From assembly GCA_016735415.1 (NCBI GenBank), contig JAERRP010000158.1, positions 1-8,101 on the forward strand: 8,101 nt of DNA. Direction: 5' to 3'. The position numbers and the translations under genes were made by a program. Source of the stretch: Desulfobacterales bacterium. Its GTDB lineage: Bacteria; Desulfobacterota; Desulfobacteria; Desulfobacterales; UBA5852. Below the pieces are notes generated by a model. That model ran no database searches and had not been told where the DNA came from. It saw nothing but the letters and a program-made list of their open reading frames with translations. Every line of letters begins with the position of its first letter. The first letter of the stretch is position 1. Positions 1-6,878 of the stretch are shown one piece after another.

Positions 1-423
1 AACCAGAGCCGGCGCAGGGGTGCGCCGGATTAAATCCGATATGTCCGAGCCGGAAACAAGCTGCTCCAGGCGGCCCTTGGTCGGACGCCCGATCACGATC
101 AGATCGGCTTTTTCAACACCGGCCGCCCGGACCACCTGCTGGACCAGGGTGCCGACAACGATGTGCACCCCGACCTCAATACCCTGCTCAAACAGGTATT
201 CCGCCCATTCGATGAAATGAATGTTGGCCACCTCTTTGAATTTCACTTCCTCGCTTTTCTGGTAGCCGGTGCCGCGGTGCAGGGCGACTTTGTCTCTTTC
301 CACCACGTTCAGGAATACGATGTGATCGAGGCCGACCGCCCGCAGGTCCAGTAACGATTCCAGGGCGTCAAACGTCAGTTCTTGAAACTTGGTGGCAAAC
401 AGCATTGTTTTTATGGAGGTCAT
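1..423 (-). CDS. Universal stress protein (UspA family), 3' end cut off by window edge
   Basis: The 141 visible codons give a UspA-type alpha/beta fold. A first strand (residues 4-10, IKTMLFA) is followed by a helix, a second strand (HIVFLNV, 34-40), a third (VGVHIVV, 84-90) and the C-terminal nucleotide-loop region ADLIVIGRPTKG (106-117) with GS at 125-126. The frame is open at base 1, so only a short C-terminal end with the stop is missing. The ATG at 423 is chosen because an AAGGAA Shine-Dalgarno lies about 10 bases upstream; an in-frame ATG at 405 is less likely. It sits 34 bp behind the lone receiver gene, so the two are probably co-transcribed. Family role (established): small cytoplasmic proteins induced by stress, some binding ATP. 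Oddities: the usual ATDF near the N-terminus reads ATKF (K12 for Asp), and the G-2X-G-9X-G(S/T) motif has Thr at its second Gly (T115). ATP binding may therefore be weak or absent. Confidence 0.88.
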   Translation of the reverse strand, partial: MTSIKTMLFATKFQELTFDALESLLDLRAVGLDHIVFLNVVERDKVALHRGTGYQKSEEVKFKEVANIHFIEWAEYLFEQGIEVGVHIVVGTLVQQVVRAAGVEKADLIVIGRPTKGRLEQLVSGSDISDLIRRTPAPALV

Positions 424-457
424 TTCCGTTCTTTTCCTTAGGGCCGTCCCGCCACCG

Positions 458-856
458 TCAGGCCGGGTGAATAAATTTCCGGATGAGTGCTGAAAGGGTT
501 TCGGCATCGGCCGGTTTTTCGAGGTAGGCATCCGGAACCGGCACGTCGCCCCCCCCGAACGCGGCCAGGGCCTCCTGAGACTTCAGGAAAGATCGTTCCG
601 AAATCCCCGACAGAATGATGATCGGGATGTGCGCCAGGGCGGCATCGGTTCTCAATTCGCGGTAGAGCCGAATACCGCTTTGCAGCGGCATCATCACATC
701 CAGCATGATCAGATCCGGTGATTCCTGCACCACCATCAGCTTACCCTCTTCACCATTGCTGGCCTCGACCGGAATGCAGCCGAGTTCCTGCACAACGGAG
801 GTGCTGAACAGGCGAACGTCGGGATCGTCGTCAATGACCAGGACTTTGGGGGGCAT
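458..856 (-). CDS. Stand-alone response regulator receiver domain protein (CheY-like, no output domain)
   Basis: This 132-residue protein is one receiver domain and nothing else. Visible landmarks are the acidic cluster D9-D10-D11, the phospho-acceptor D53 in LIMLDVMMP, the switch residue S83 (IIILSG) and the conserved Lys114 in YLEKP. All catalytic residues of a phosphorylatable receiver are present. Between S83 and K114 is a longer than usual loop (about residues 86-110) with FGGGDVPVPD. I have seen such loops in lone receivers of delta-type bacteria. The start at 856 is firm: AAGGAGG lies 7 bases upstream. It follows the receiver-kinase gene after 123 bp and precedes the stress-protein gene by 34 bp. 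As it lacks a DNA-binding domain, it must act by protein contact or as a relay stage. The likely phosphodonors are the two kinases upstream (inference). A run of eight G residues encodes the GGG of the loop. Confidence 0.93.
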   Translation of the reverse strand: MPPKVLVIDDDPDVRLFSTSVVQELGCIPVEASNGEEGKLMVVQESPDLIMLDVMMPLQSGIRLYRELRTDAALAHIPIIILSGISERSFLKSQEALAAFGGGDVPVPDAYLEKPADAETLSALIRKFIHPA

Positions 857-863
857 GATATGG

Positions 864-870
864 CCTCCTT
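864..870 (-). promoter_or_regulatory. Strong ribosome binding site of the lone receiver gene
   Basis: On the minus strand AAGGAGG lies 7 bases before the ATG at 856. It is a near-perfect match to the anti-Shine-Dalgarno and fixes the start of this gene. It is much stronger than the sites of the two kinase genes upstream, so the receiver may be made in excess over the kinases. Confidence 0.8.
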
Positions 871-888
871 TCTCTACCCGCGAGTTGC

Positions 889-917
889 ATAAAAAGTATG
901 GCTATATAGTTCAACAA
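889..917 (-). promoter_or_regulatory. Possible sigma-70-type promoter for the receiver / stress protein pair
   Basis: The 123-bp gap between the receiver-kinase stop and the lone receiver start is the only sizeable gap in the five-gene run, and it is clearly AT-rich against its surroundings. On the minus strand TTGTTG (912-917) and TTTTAT (889-894) are 17 bases apart. This would start a transcript near 882, about 25 bases before the receiver ATG. Each hexamer matches its consensus in only 4 of 6 bases, so this is a candidate only. I see no GC-rich hairpin followed by a T run in the gap, so readthrough from upstream is also likely. Confidence 0.33.
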
Positions 918-979
918 ATCGATAATCCACCTTAAAACCGTTTAAAAGCACCCTGATCAGAATGTTACTATGGGTGAAT

Positions 980-2503
980 TCAGGGATCCTGGCCGTCCGG
1001 TCGGCAGGGCAGTCGAACCGAAACGGTGGTGCCTTCTCCGGGCCTGGATTCCACTTCGATAACCCCCTGGTCCTCTTCGATCAATTTCCGGGTCACCATG
1101 AGCCCCAGACCGGTCCCGCGGTGGCCCTTGGTGCTGAAAAAAGAAGTGAAAAGCCGCGCCTGCACCTCGGCGCTCATGCCGATGCCATTGTCCCTGATGT
1201 CGAATCGGAGCATTTCCTCGGACTCACGGCATGTCCGGAAGGTGACCTGCGGTTTCTTGCCGCTGTTCGGGTCGTCCAGGCAGGCATCCACGGCATTCGA
1301 CATCAGGTTGAGCAGGGCGCTGTGCAGGGAATGCGGGTCCATCGTCACCGTGCCGATGGCGGGATCGAATTCTTTTACGATCGCGATGCCGCCGGTATCC
1401 GCCTTTCCCCGTACCAGCTCGCAGACCTCTTCCGCAATTCCGTTAGGTCTGCAGGGTTCGTATTCAGAGACGCGTTCTTTGGAGTACTCCAGCAGGTCCA
1501 TCACCAGGTCGGATGTCCGGCCGATATTGCGTTTGACCATATCCCAGCCCTTCTGCAGCCGGTCGGTATCATCCCGGGCGATACCGATATCCACAAGATG
1601 CCGGCCGCCTTTCAGACCATGGAGAATATTTTTGATGCCGTGCGCCACACCGGCAATCGTCTGGCCGATGGCCGCCAACCGCTCCTGGTGGACAAGCTCC
1701 TTTTCGAGTTCCTTGATTTCGCGCAGATCCTGGAAAAAGGCCACCGTGCCCATTTTCTTCCCCTTTTCGTGCAGGATGGACCCGAAGAACCGGACCGGGA
1801 TCGACTCGCCGGTTTGAGCCACGACCGTGGTCTCCCGCCGGGGCATCTTCGCTCGCTGCGCGCCTTCGCGCATACCGTTCCGAAAATCCGCCGCCAGGTC
1901 GTGCGGATAAATATCGGACAGCATCCGCTTGCGGACGACGTCCGAACGGGCATAGCCGAAAATCTTTTCGGCCCCGGGATTGAAGATGACGATGTTTAAA
2001 TCCCGGTCGCTGGCGACGATGCCTTCGGTGGAACTCCTGATAAGTTTGGCTTGAAACTGGGCCTGCCGCTTCAGGGCCCGGGTGGCTTCCTCGACTTTCG
2101 CTTCCAGGTTGAGGGTGTAGTCCCGGAGCTTTCGCCGGATGGCCAGCTTTTCGCCGGCACGCTTGATGGCGATCGCCAGGGTCCCATCCCGCACCGGCTT
2201 GTTGATAAAATCGGAGGCCCCGTATTTCAGCGCTTCAACGGCATTGTCCACGTCACCGTGACCCGTGATGATGATCACTTCCGATGCCGTGTCGCCGGAT
2301 TTAACCTTCTGCAGCACCTCGATCCCATCCATCCCCGGCATTTTAATGTCGACCAGGACAATATCGGGCACGTGCTCGGAAAATGCCGCCAGCCCCGCTT
2401 CCCCGCTGTTGGCCGTGACGACCTCATAGCCGTCCGTGCGCAGCGACATGGCCAGCACGCGCAGGATGTCGGGTTCATCGTCAATCAGCAAAATTTTATA
2501 CAT
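980..2503 (-). CDS. Receiver-PAS-histidine kinase (N-terminal receiver, 'HGIKN' H-box)
   Basis: A 507-residue cytoplasmic protein with no membrane segment. Domains in order: receiver (1-120; D8, D9, phospho-acceptor D52, T80, K102); a charged coiled-coil linker (about 110-155); PAS (about 152-265, with FNPGAEKIFGY typical of the PAS core); HisKA with the putative phosphorylated H288; and HATPase with N box around N399-N403, G1 box DNGIGM (438-443) and G2 box GTGLGL (463-468). The H-box reads AHGIKN rather than AHEIxN, so Gly replaces the usual Glu after His. The HATPase boxes are intact. The start at 2503 overlaps the previous kinase gene by 8 bases and has no clear Shine-Dalgarno, so translational coupling is likely. 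Having its receiver at the N-terminus, it can accept phosphate from the upstream kinase and so control its own kinase activity (inference). The likely acceptor of its phosphate is the lone receiver downstream. Confidence 0.94.
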   Translation of the reverse strand: MYKILLIDDEPDILRVLAMSLRTDGYEVVTANSGEAGLAAFSEHVPDIVLVDIKMPGMDGIEVLQKVKSGDTASEVIIITGHGDVDNAVEALKYGASDFINKPVRDGTLAIAIKRAGEKLAIRRKLRDYTLNLEAKVEEATRALKRQAQFQAKLIRSSTEGIVASDRDLNIVIFNPGAEKIFGYARSDVVRKRMLSDIYPHDLAADFRNGMREGAQRAKMPRRETTVVAQTGESIPVRFFGSILHEKGKKMGTVAFFQDLREIKELEKELVHQERLAAIGQTIAGVAHGIKNILHGLKGGRHLVDIGIARDDTDRLQKGWDMVKRNIGRTSDLVMDLLEYSKERVSEYEPCRPNGIAEEVCELVRGKADTGGIAIVKEFDPAIGTVTMDPHSLHSALLNLMSNAVDACLDDPNSGKKPQVTFRTCRESEEMLRFDIRDNGIGMSAEVQARLFTSFFSTKGHRGTGLGLMVTRKLIEEDQGVIEVESRPGEGTTVSVRLPCRPDGQDP

Positions 2504-5057
2504 GGGCGTTCTTGTCTTCGTGAAATGCCGGGAACCGCAGTTCGAAAGTCGTGCCCTTGCCGCGCTGGCTGGTGATATCGATTTGCCCGTCGTAATCTTT
2601 GATGATGCCGTAGGAGATGCTGACGCCCAGACCGGTACCCTTGCCCACTTTTTTGGTGGTGAAAAAGGGGTCGAAAAGCTTGCCCTGGACCTCCTCCGTC
2701 ATGCCGATGCCGGTGTCGGCAACCGTGACGACCACCTGGCCGCCGTCCACAAAGGAACGGATGGTCAGACGATTTTCCGTGTTCCCATATTCGGGATGGT
2801 TTCGTTTTTCATCCAGCGCATCCATCGCGTTGGTCACCAGGTTGATAAATACCTGCTCCAGACGATTGTGGTCCGCCAGAATCCACGGCAACTGATCGCA
2901 CAGATCCAGAGTGAGATCAACCTGGTGCACCGAGAGCTGGTGGCCCAGGACCTTGAACACGTCCCGGATCGGATAGTTGATATTGACCTTATGGCGACCC
3001 ATCTCGGACTGCCGGGAAAAATCCCGCACATGCTGGATCACGCCGGAAGCGCGTTGCACATTGCGGCGGATGTCCCGCGCAATGGAGGCCATTTCCTCCG
3101 TACTGAATGCTATTCCGCGATGGATCATCTTGTCCAGCAGGTCGGAACAGACCTGGATCACATTCAGCGGCTGGTTGATCTCGTGCGCCATGCCGGCGGC
3201 CATCTGGCCGATGGTGGTCATCTTGCTGGCCTGGATAAGCTGGGTTTCCTTTTCGACGCTCTCGGAGATATCGGTCGTGGCAACAATAACCGCATCGCTG
3301 TCGCCATAACGCGCCGGGCAGAAGATAATGTTGACGTAAAAGGGCCGGCCGCCTTTGCGATAGTTACGTTTTTTAGTGAGCAGCAGCGACTGTTTGTCCG
3401 ACATGTGCTTCAACCCCTGCACCAGTTCGTCGTCATCTTTATCGCAAAGATCGGGAAAAGCGGTTCCCAGCAGTTCCTCGTCGGTATAGCCGTAGCTGTC
3501 CCGGACGCGTTTGTTGATATCGAGAATCCTGTAGCTGTCCCGGTCCAGAATGAAAATCGGATGCGGGTCGCTGTTGAACAGGGTCTGATACTTTTCCTGA
3601 GACTTGATGTACTGATCCTGTAAGCGCGCATTTTCCAGGGCCGCCCCGATACGATTGCCGATCAACTCCAGAACGTGCTTCTGATCGAGGGAAAACTGGC
3701 GGGGCTTGCCGGTGGCCATCCGGATGACGCCCAGAATGGTTCTTTCCTTGCTGGTGATGGGAATGAAGGCCAGGGAAAATTGTTTGGGATCGGCCGCGTC
3801 AACCCTTCCGGCACCGGGTCCTGCGGGCCGGTCTTCACGGATCAGAAACTCTCCGCTTTGCGCCACCTGTCGAATAATGCTTAATTCCTCCGGGCCGGGC
3901 GTACGGCGGGAGGCTTTTGTGGCCGTAAAATGGCAGCGCCGCAGAGAGAACTCGCTATTGTCCTCCATAAGATAAATGCAGAGATTATCGGCCGCCATAA
4001 ACTGTTGAACTTCATCCAGGGCCCTGTCGATCCGCGCCTCCACGTCAATATCATCGTTGAGCGCCGAATAGACCTTGCAGAGGGTCTGGAGTTCGTGGGT
4101 ATGGCGCTCCCGCTCCTGCTCGGCCTTCTTGTCTTCGGTTTTATCCCACAGGGTTTCAATCGCCCCGATGATTCGGCCATCGGGGGATTTGATGGGGGCG
4201 GCCGTAAACCAGCACCACTTGCCGCCCTCCCCCAGGCTGGGGAAAAAGATCTCGGCCTCATAGGCGCCTTCGATGAGGGCGGACTTCTGCCAGCGTCGGC
4301 CATATAGACTCGGCAAGTCATCTTCGCCCGCATGCTTCAGAATGACATCGGCCAGAGAAGGCCGTTCCGAGCTGTAGAAAGGTGCCCACTGTTTGCGGCT
4401 GCCCACCATTTCCCGGGCGGCGTATCCGGTAAGTTTCTCCAGGGCCCGATTCCAGTGGGTCACCCGGTGGTTTTCATCGATGTCAAACGTGGGCATCGTG
4501 CTGCCCTGAATAATCTGGGATAAGGTCATCTGGCTTCTGAGAAATTCCCGTTCGATTTCGACATAGCGGGTGTTGCGAGCCTGGACCGCATCCGTTATAT
4601 GGTCCGCAAACTGCCGGAAAAGAAGTTCGATCTCGCGGTCGACATTAGGGTGTTGGCGCAACTTGTACAAAGCGCGTTTCTTTTCCTTTTCCAGCTGTAT
4701 CGCGGTCCACAGGGATCGGGCCTCGATATGGTCGATCAGTTCGACGGCGGGCGGCGTGGTTTGCCTGATCTCATCCGCCAGGGGCGGATCCATGGTCAGT
4801 TCCGGCAGGAACTGCAGGTCCTTGAAATGATAAAACTCCCGGTAGTCGGGCGTGGTAAACAAACCCATTTCCCTGGCGTATTGCACGCCTTCCGCCTGCT
4901 GGTTGACATCGGCCACACCTAACACATCGGGGGCGTGGTCCCTGAATCCTTTGTCCAACAGGCATTCGAGAAAAATTTTACAGAAGGGACCGCCACCGAT
5001 CACGGCGAATCTGGAATCCAGTAAACGCAAACTCATGGGCTTTCCTTTTGAAACCAT
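2496..5057 (-). CDS. Sensor histidine kinase with N-terminal Rossmann-like domain, PAS-GAF-PAS-HisKA-HATPase
   Basis: An 853-residue soluble kinase. Residues about 14-115 look like a dinucleotide-binding Rossmann fold of the GFO/IDH or dehydrogenase type: strand plus glycine turn FAVIGGGPF (17-25), then VLGVADVN (45-52) with an acidic residue (D50) at the end of the second strand, then AREMGLFTTPDYREF (61-75). A helical linker (about 116-180) follows. Next come PAS (about 182-305), GAF (about 335-478), a second PAS (about 486-600) and HisKA with H625 in AHEINQP. The HATPase domain (about 725-845) has N743, DTGIGM (781-786) and GTGLGV (807-812). All kinase residues are present and no receiver or transmembrane helix is seen. 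Start: the ATG at 5057 has GAGG 5 bases upstream inside a G-rich run; an in-frame ATG at 5036 (AGGA 6 bases upstream) is nearly as good and loses only 7 residues. The gene begins 36 bp after the transporter and overlaps the next kinase by 8 bp. The Rossmann call is from pattern only; the ligand is unknown. Confidence 0.93.
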   Translation of the reverse strand: MVSKGKPMSLRLLDSRFAVIGGGPFCKIFLECLLDKGFRDHAPDVLGVADVNQQAEGVQYAREMGLFTTPDYREFYHFKDLQFLPELTMDPPLADEIRQTTPPAVELIDHIEARSLWTAIQLEKEKKRALYKLRQHPNVDREIELLFRQFADHITDAVQARNTRYVEIEREFLRSQMTLSQIIQGSTMPTFDIDENHRVTHWNRALEKLTGYAAREMVGSRKQWAPFYSSERPSLADVILKHAGEDDLPSLYGRRWQKSALIEGAYEAEIFFPSLGEGGKWCWFTAAPIKSPDGRIIGAIETLWDKTEDKKAEQERERHTHELQTLCKVYSALNDDIDVEARIDRALDEVQQFMAADNLCIYLMEDNSEFSLRRCHFTATKASRRTPGPEELSIIRQVAQSGEFLIREDRPAGPGAGRVDAADPKQFSLAFIPITSKERTILGVIRMATGKPRQFSLDQKHVLELIGNRIGAALENARLQDQYIKSQEKYQTLFNSDPHPIFILDRDSYRILDINKRVRDSYGYTDEELLGTAFPDLCDKDDDELVQGLKHMSDKQSLLLTKKRNYRKGGRPFYVNIIFCPARYGDSDAVIVATTDISESVEKETQLIQASKMTTIGQMAAGMAHEINQPLNVIQVCSDLLDKMIHRGIAFSTEEMASIARDIRRNVQRASGVIQHVRDFSRQSEMGRHKVNINYPIRDVFKVLGHQLSVHQVDLTLDLCDQLPWILADHNRLEQVFINLVTNAMDALDEKRNHPEYGNTENRLTIRSFVDGGQVVVTVADTGIGMTEEVQGKLFDPFFTTKKVGKGTGLGVSISYGIIKDYDGQIDITSQRGKGTTFELRFPAFHEDKNAHV

Positions 5058-5093
5058 CCCCCCCTCTGTGGTGACAGGGGGCCGTACCGCCGA

Positions 5094-6590
5094 TCAGAAC
5101 ATAACCAGGCTGACGATGACCAGACACGGCAGCAGAAAGACCACCGCGTACTTCAGAATATAGCCGAAAAAACTCGGCATGGGGGTGCCCGCCTCCTCGG
5201 ATATGGAGCGCACCATAAAATTAGGGGCGTTGCCGATATAGCTGAAGGCGCCAAAGAACACCGCCCCGCATGAAATCGCTCTCAAATAGGCCGCCTTCTC
5301 GGTTATCAGCAAGGGCACGGCCTGGGTCTCCGGCATGCCGGAAAAAAAGCTTCCCAGGGCCGTGTTGAAAAAGGTGAGATAGGTCGGTGCGTTGTCCAGA
5401 AACCCCGAAAGAACGCCCGTTACCCAGAAGTAGTGCAGGGGTTCTTTGACCCCGTTGACCAGAAAGGCCAGGGCACCGTGGGCCCCGGCCTTGAGAATCA
5501 GAAGGCACGGAATCATGGTCACGAAAATCCCGATGAACAGGTAGGCCACTTCGATGATGGGGAACCAGGAGAAGTTGTTGTCCTCCCGAAGTCCGGTCGG
5601 CGTCACCACCAGGGACAGGATCCCCAGGGCGATCAGCAGGAAATCCCGCACCCAGTCCTGCACGGCCCGGTGGACACCGAGGATACGGATGTCGCCCCAG
5701 TCGAAGATACCGCTCATCAGCACCGCCAGGACCACACCGGCCAATATCAAAAGATTGGTGAGGCCTTCGATCTTCAGGGGTATTTTGACGCCTCCCGGCG
5801 GGTGGTCCGCAATCCCTTCCCGCCGGTAGTGGTAACTCTCCAGCACAAAATAGATGGTCAGCAGAAGACCCGCCATAATCAGCGTGTGGGGCAGGATTTT
5901 GAAGGTCCAGAAAAAGGGCACGCCGTGCAGGTAGCCGAGAAAAAGCGGCGGATCTCCCAGAGGGGTCAGGGAACCGCCGACGTTGGCCACCAGAAATATG
6001 AAGAAGACCACCATGAAGGTGCGGTTTTTTCGGTGCCGGTTGGCGTTTAACAACGGCCGAATCATCAGCATGGCCGCACCGGTGGTGCCCATCCACGACG
6101 CCATGGCCGCACCGATAATCAACAGGGTCGTGTTGACCATCGGCGTGCCCCTCAGGGTGCCGCGCAACATAATACCGCCGGAAACCGTATACAGCGACCA
6201 CAAAAGGATGATGAAAGGGACGTAATCCGCCAGAAGGATGTGTAAAATCTCATGCAGGGCTTCCCCCCTGAAGGCGATCAGGAAAGGGATGCCCAGCATG
6301 GCCGCCCAGAAAGCGGCGACTTTGCCGAAATGGTGATGCCAGAGCTGCGGCGCCAGCAGCGGCAAAAAGGCGATCGAAAGCAGCATGCCGGCAAAGGGCA
6401 AACAGCTCCAGAGGGACAGGGTCTCTCCCAGGTTGGCATGGCCCCCGGCGTGGTCGGCGGCGACATCGGCTTGTGCGCCCGTGCCGGCAGGGGTTTCGGT
6501 GGCCGCGACCACCATGCCGGCCAAGATCAGAGCGGCCAGACAAAACAGGATGACGACCCGAAGTGTGCCTTTAGGACCCCTTGAACGCAT
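5094..6590 (-). CDS. NhaD/ArsB/citrate-type ion transporter (putative sodium:proton antiporter)
   Basis: A 498-residue polytopic membrane protein. The N-terminus has a basic stretch and hydrophobic segment (about 10-30) ending in VVAA. This looks like a signal peptide or first helix and is followed by a polar, Ala/Gly/His-rich loop. About ten or more further hydrophobic helices follow. Two halves carry the paired re-entrant signatures of the ion-transporter superfamily: ASWMGTTGAAM (164-174) and GGSLTPLGDPPL (205-216) in the first half, GFLDNAPTYLTF (396-407) and SYIGNAPNF (450-458) in the second. These resemble NhaD-type Na+/H+ antiporters and putative citrate transporters; the substrate cannot be read from sequence. 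Start: the ATG at 6590 has GGGAG 8 bases upstream and fits the promoter. A longer reading to a TTG at 6626 would start upstream of the predicted transcription start. It is the first gene of the minus-strand run, 36 bp before the Rossmann-domain kinase, so the kinases probably monitor its ion or the energy state. Confidence 0.9.
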   Translation of the reverse strand: MRSRGPKGTLRVVILFCLAALILAGMVVAATETPAGTGAQADVAADHAGGHANLGETLSLWSCLPFAGMLLSIAFLPLLAPQLWHHHFGKVAAFWAAMLGIPFLIAFRGEALHEILHILLADYVPFIILLWSLYTVSGGIMLRGTLRGTPMVNTTLLIIGAAMASWMGTTGAAMLMIRPLLNANRHRKNRTFMVVFFIFLVANVGGSLTPLGDPPLFLGYLHGVPFFWTFKILPHTLIMAGLLLTIYFVLESYHYRREGIADHPPGGVKIPLKIEGLTNLLILAGVVLAVLMSGIFDWGDIRILGVHRAVQDWVRDFLLIALGILSLVVTPTGLREDNNFSWFPIIEVAYLFIGIFVTMIPCLLILKAGAHGALAFLVNGVKEPLHYFWVTGVLSGFLDNAPTYLTFFNTALGSFFSGMPETQAVPLLITEKAAYLRAISCGAVFFGAFSYIGNAPNFMVRSISEEAGTPMPSFFGYILKYAVVFLLPCLVIVSLVMF

Positions 6591-6598
6591 TGATTGTT

Positions 6599-6606
6599 CT
6601 CCCTTT
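6599..6606 (-). promoter_or_regulatory. Ribosome binding site of the transporter gene (decides the start)
   Basis: AAAGGGAG on the minus strand lies 8 bases before the ATG at 6590. The in-frame TTG at 6626 lies upstream of this site and has no comparable one of its own, so 6590 is the real start. Confidence 0.75.
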
Positions 6607-6629
6607 ACACCCCCTGACGAATTCAATGT

Positions 6630-6658
6630 ATCATAGCAGAAAAAGTCTTCCGCATAAA
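6630..6658 (-). promoter_or_regulatory. Extended -10 promoter of the transporter operon
   Basis: On the minus strand TGC is followed directly by TATGAT (6630-6635), an extended -10 element with a 5/6 hexamer. A weak -35-like TTTATG (6653-6658) sits 17 bases upstream. Transcription would begin near 6622, giving a leader of about 32 bases that contains the ribosome binding site. The promoter overlaps the 3' part of the open frame that carries the ATPase-domain remnant, so that remnant is unlikely to be a working gene. Confidence 0.5.
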
Positions 6659-6685
6659 GTGCCTGGGGGGTACCTGGAGGATGAC

Positions 6686-6781
6686 ATCCAAACGCTTTTT
6701 CAACCGGTCTTCCGAGAGCCCCGGGCCGTCGTCTTTGATGCTCACCACGATGTCGGCCTCAAAGCGCTGCCCGCCTGAGAT
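6686..6781 (-). pseudogene. Remnant of a GHKL ATPase domain (histidine kinase or RsbW-like)
   Basis: An open frame on the minus strand (stop near 6623, open to about 6892, GTG as its only far-upstream start) contains about 30 residues that read like the G1 region of a histidine-kinase ATPase. A strand, FEADIVVSIKDDGPGLS, is followed by EDRLKKRLD, matching the family pattern of a hydrophobic strand, DxGxG, then a short acidic/basic helix. After this point the expected FxPFF(T/S)TK is missing and the text becomes unrelated. No N box or H-box can be found upstream in this frame. The frame's beginning lies in the palindromic element and its end in the transporter promoter. I therefore read it as a degraded fragment. 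An anti-sigma (RsbW-like) origin or chance resemblance is possible. Confidence 0.38.
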
Positions 6782-6878
6782 CGCGAAATGAGTGCGGGCG
6801 GATCGTGTCTCCCTTTGCAAATGCGAAATCTCTTGATATAGCATGGTCCCAGTGTCATCATGGCAACCATTTCGCCGC

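Noticed and set aside
857..979. Rho-independent terminator between the receiver-kinase and the lone receiver
   Set aside because: Only an AT-rich, imperfect inverted sequence around 931-948 is visible. There is no GC-rich stem followed by a T tract.
962..1999. Long plus-strand open frame (345 codons) opposite the receiver-PAS kinase
   Set aside because: It is antisense to a kinase with all its domains and catalytic motifs, and its translation shows no recognisable domain. Long antisense frames are expected in GC-rich genes.
2436..3623. Plus-strand open frame of 395 codons opposite the Rossmann-domain kinase
   Set aside because: It spans the ends of two real minus-strand genes and shows no domain. 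It is a codon-bias shadow.
5221..6201. Minus-strand open frame of 326 codons within the transporter gene
   Set aside because: It lies in another frame of the transporter; the translation is Arg/Pro/Gly-rich and lacks hydrophobic segments, while the transporter frame carries conserved motifs.
6646..6664. Possible sigma-54 promoter upstream of the transporter (GGCAC...GC)
   Set aside because: The GG and GC elements are 8 bases apart instead of 10, which breaks the strict sigma-54 spacing. The extended -10 TGC-TATGAT nearby is a better explanation.
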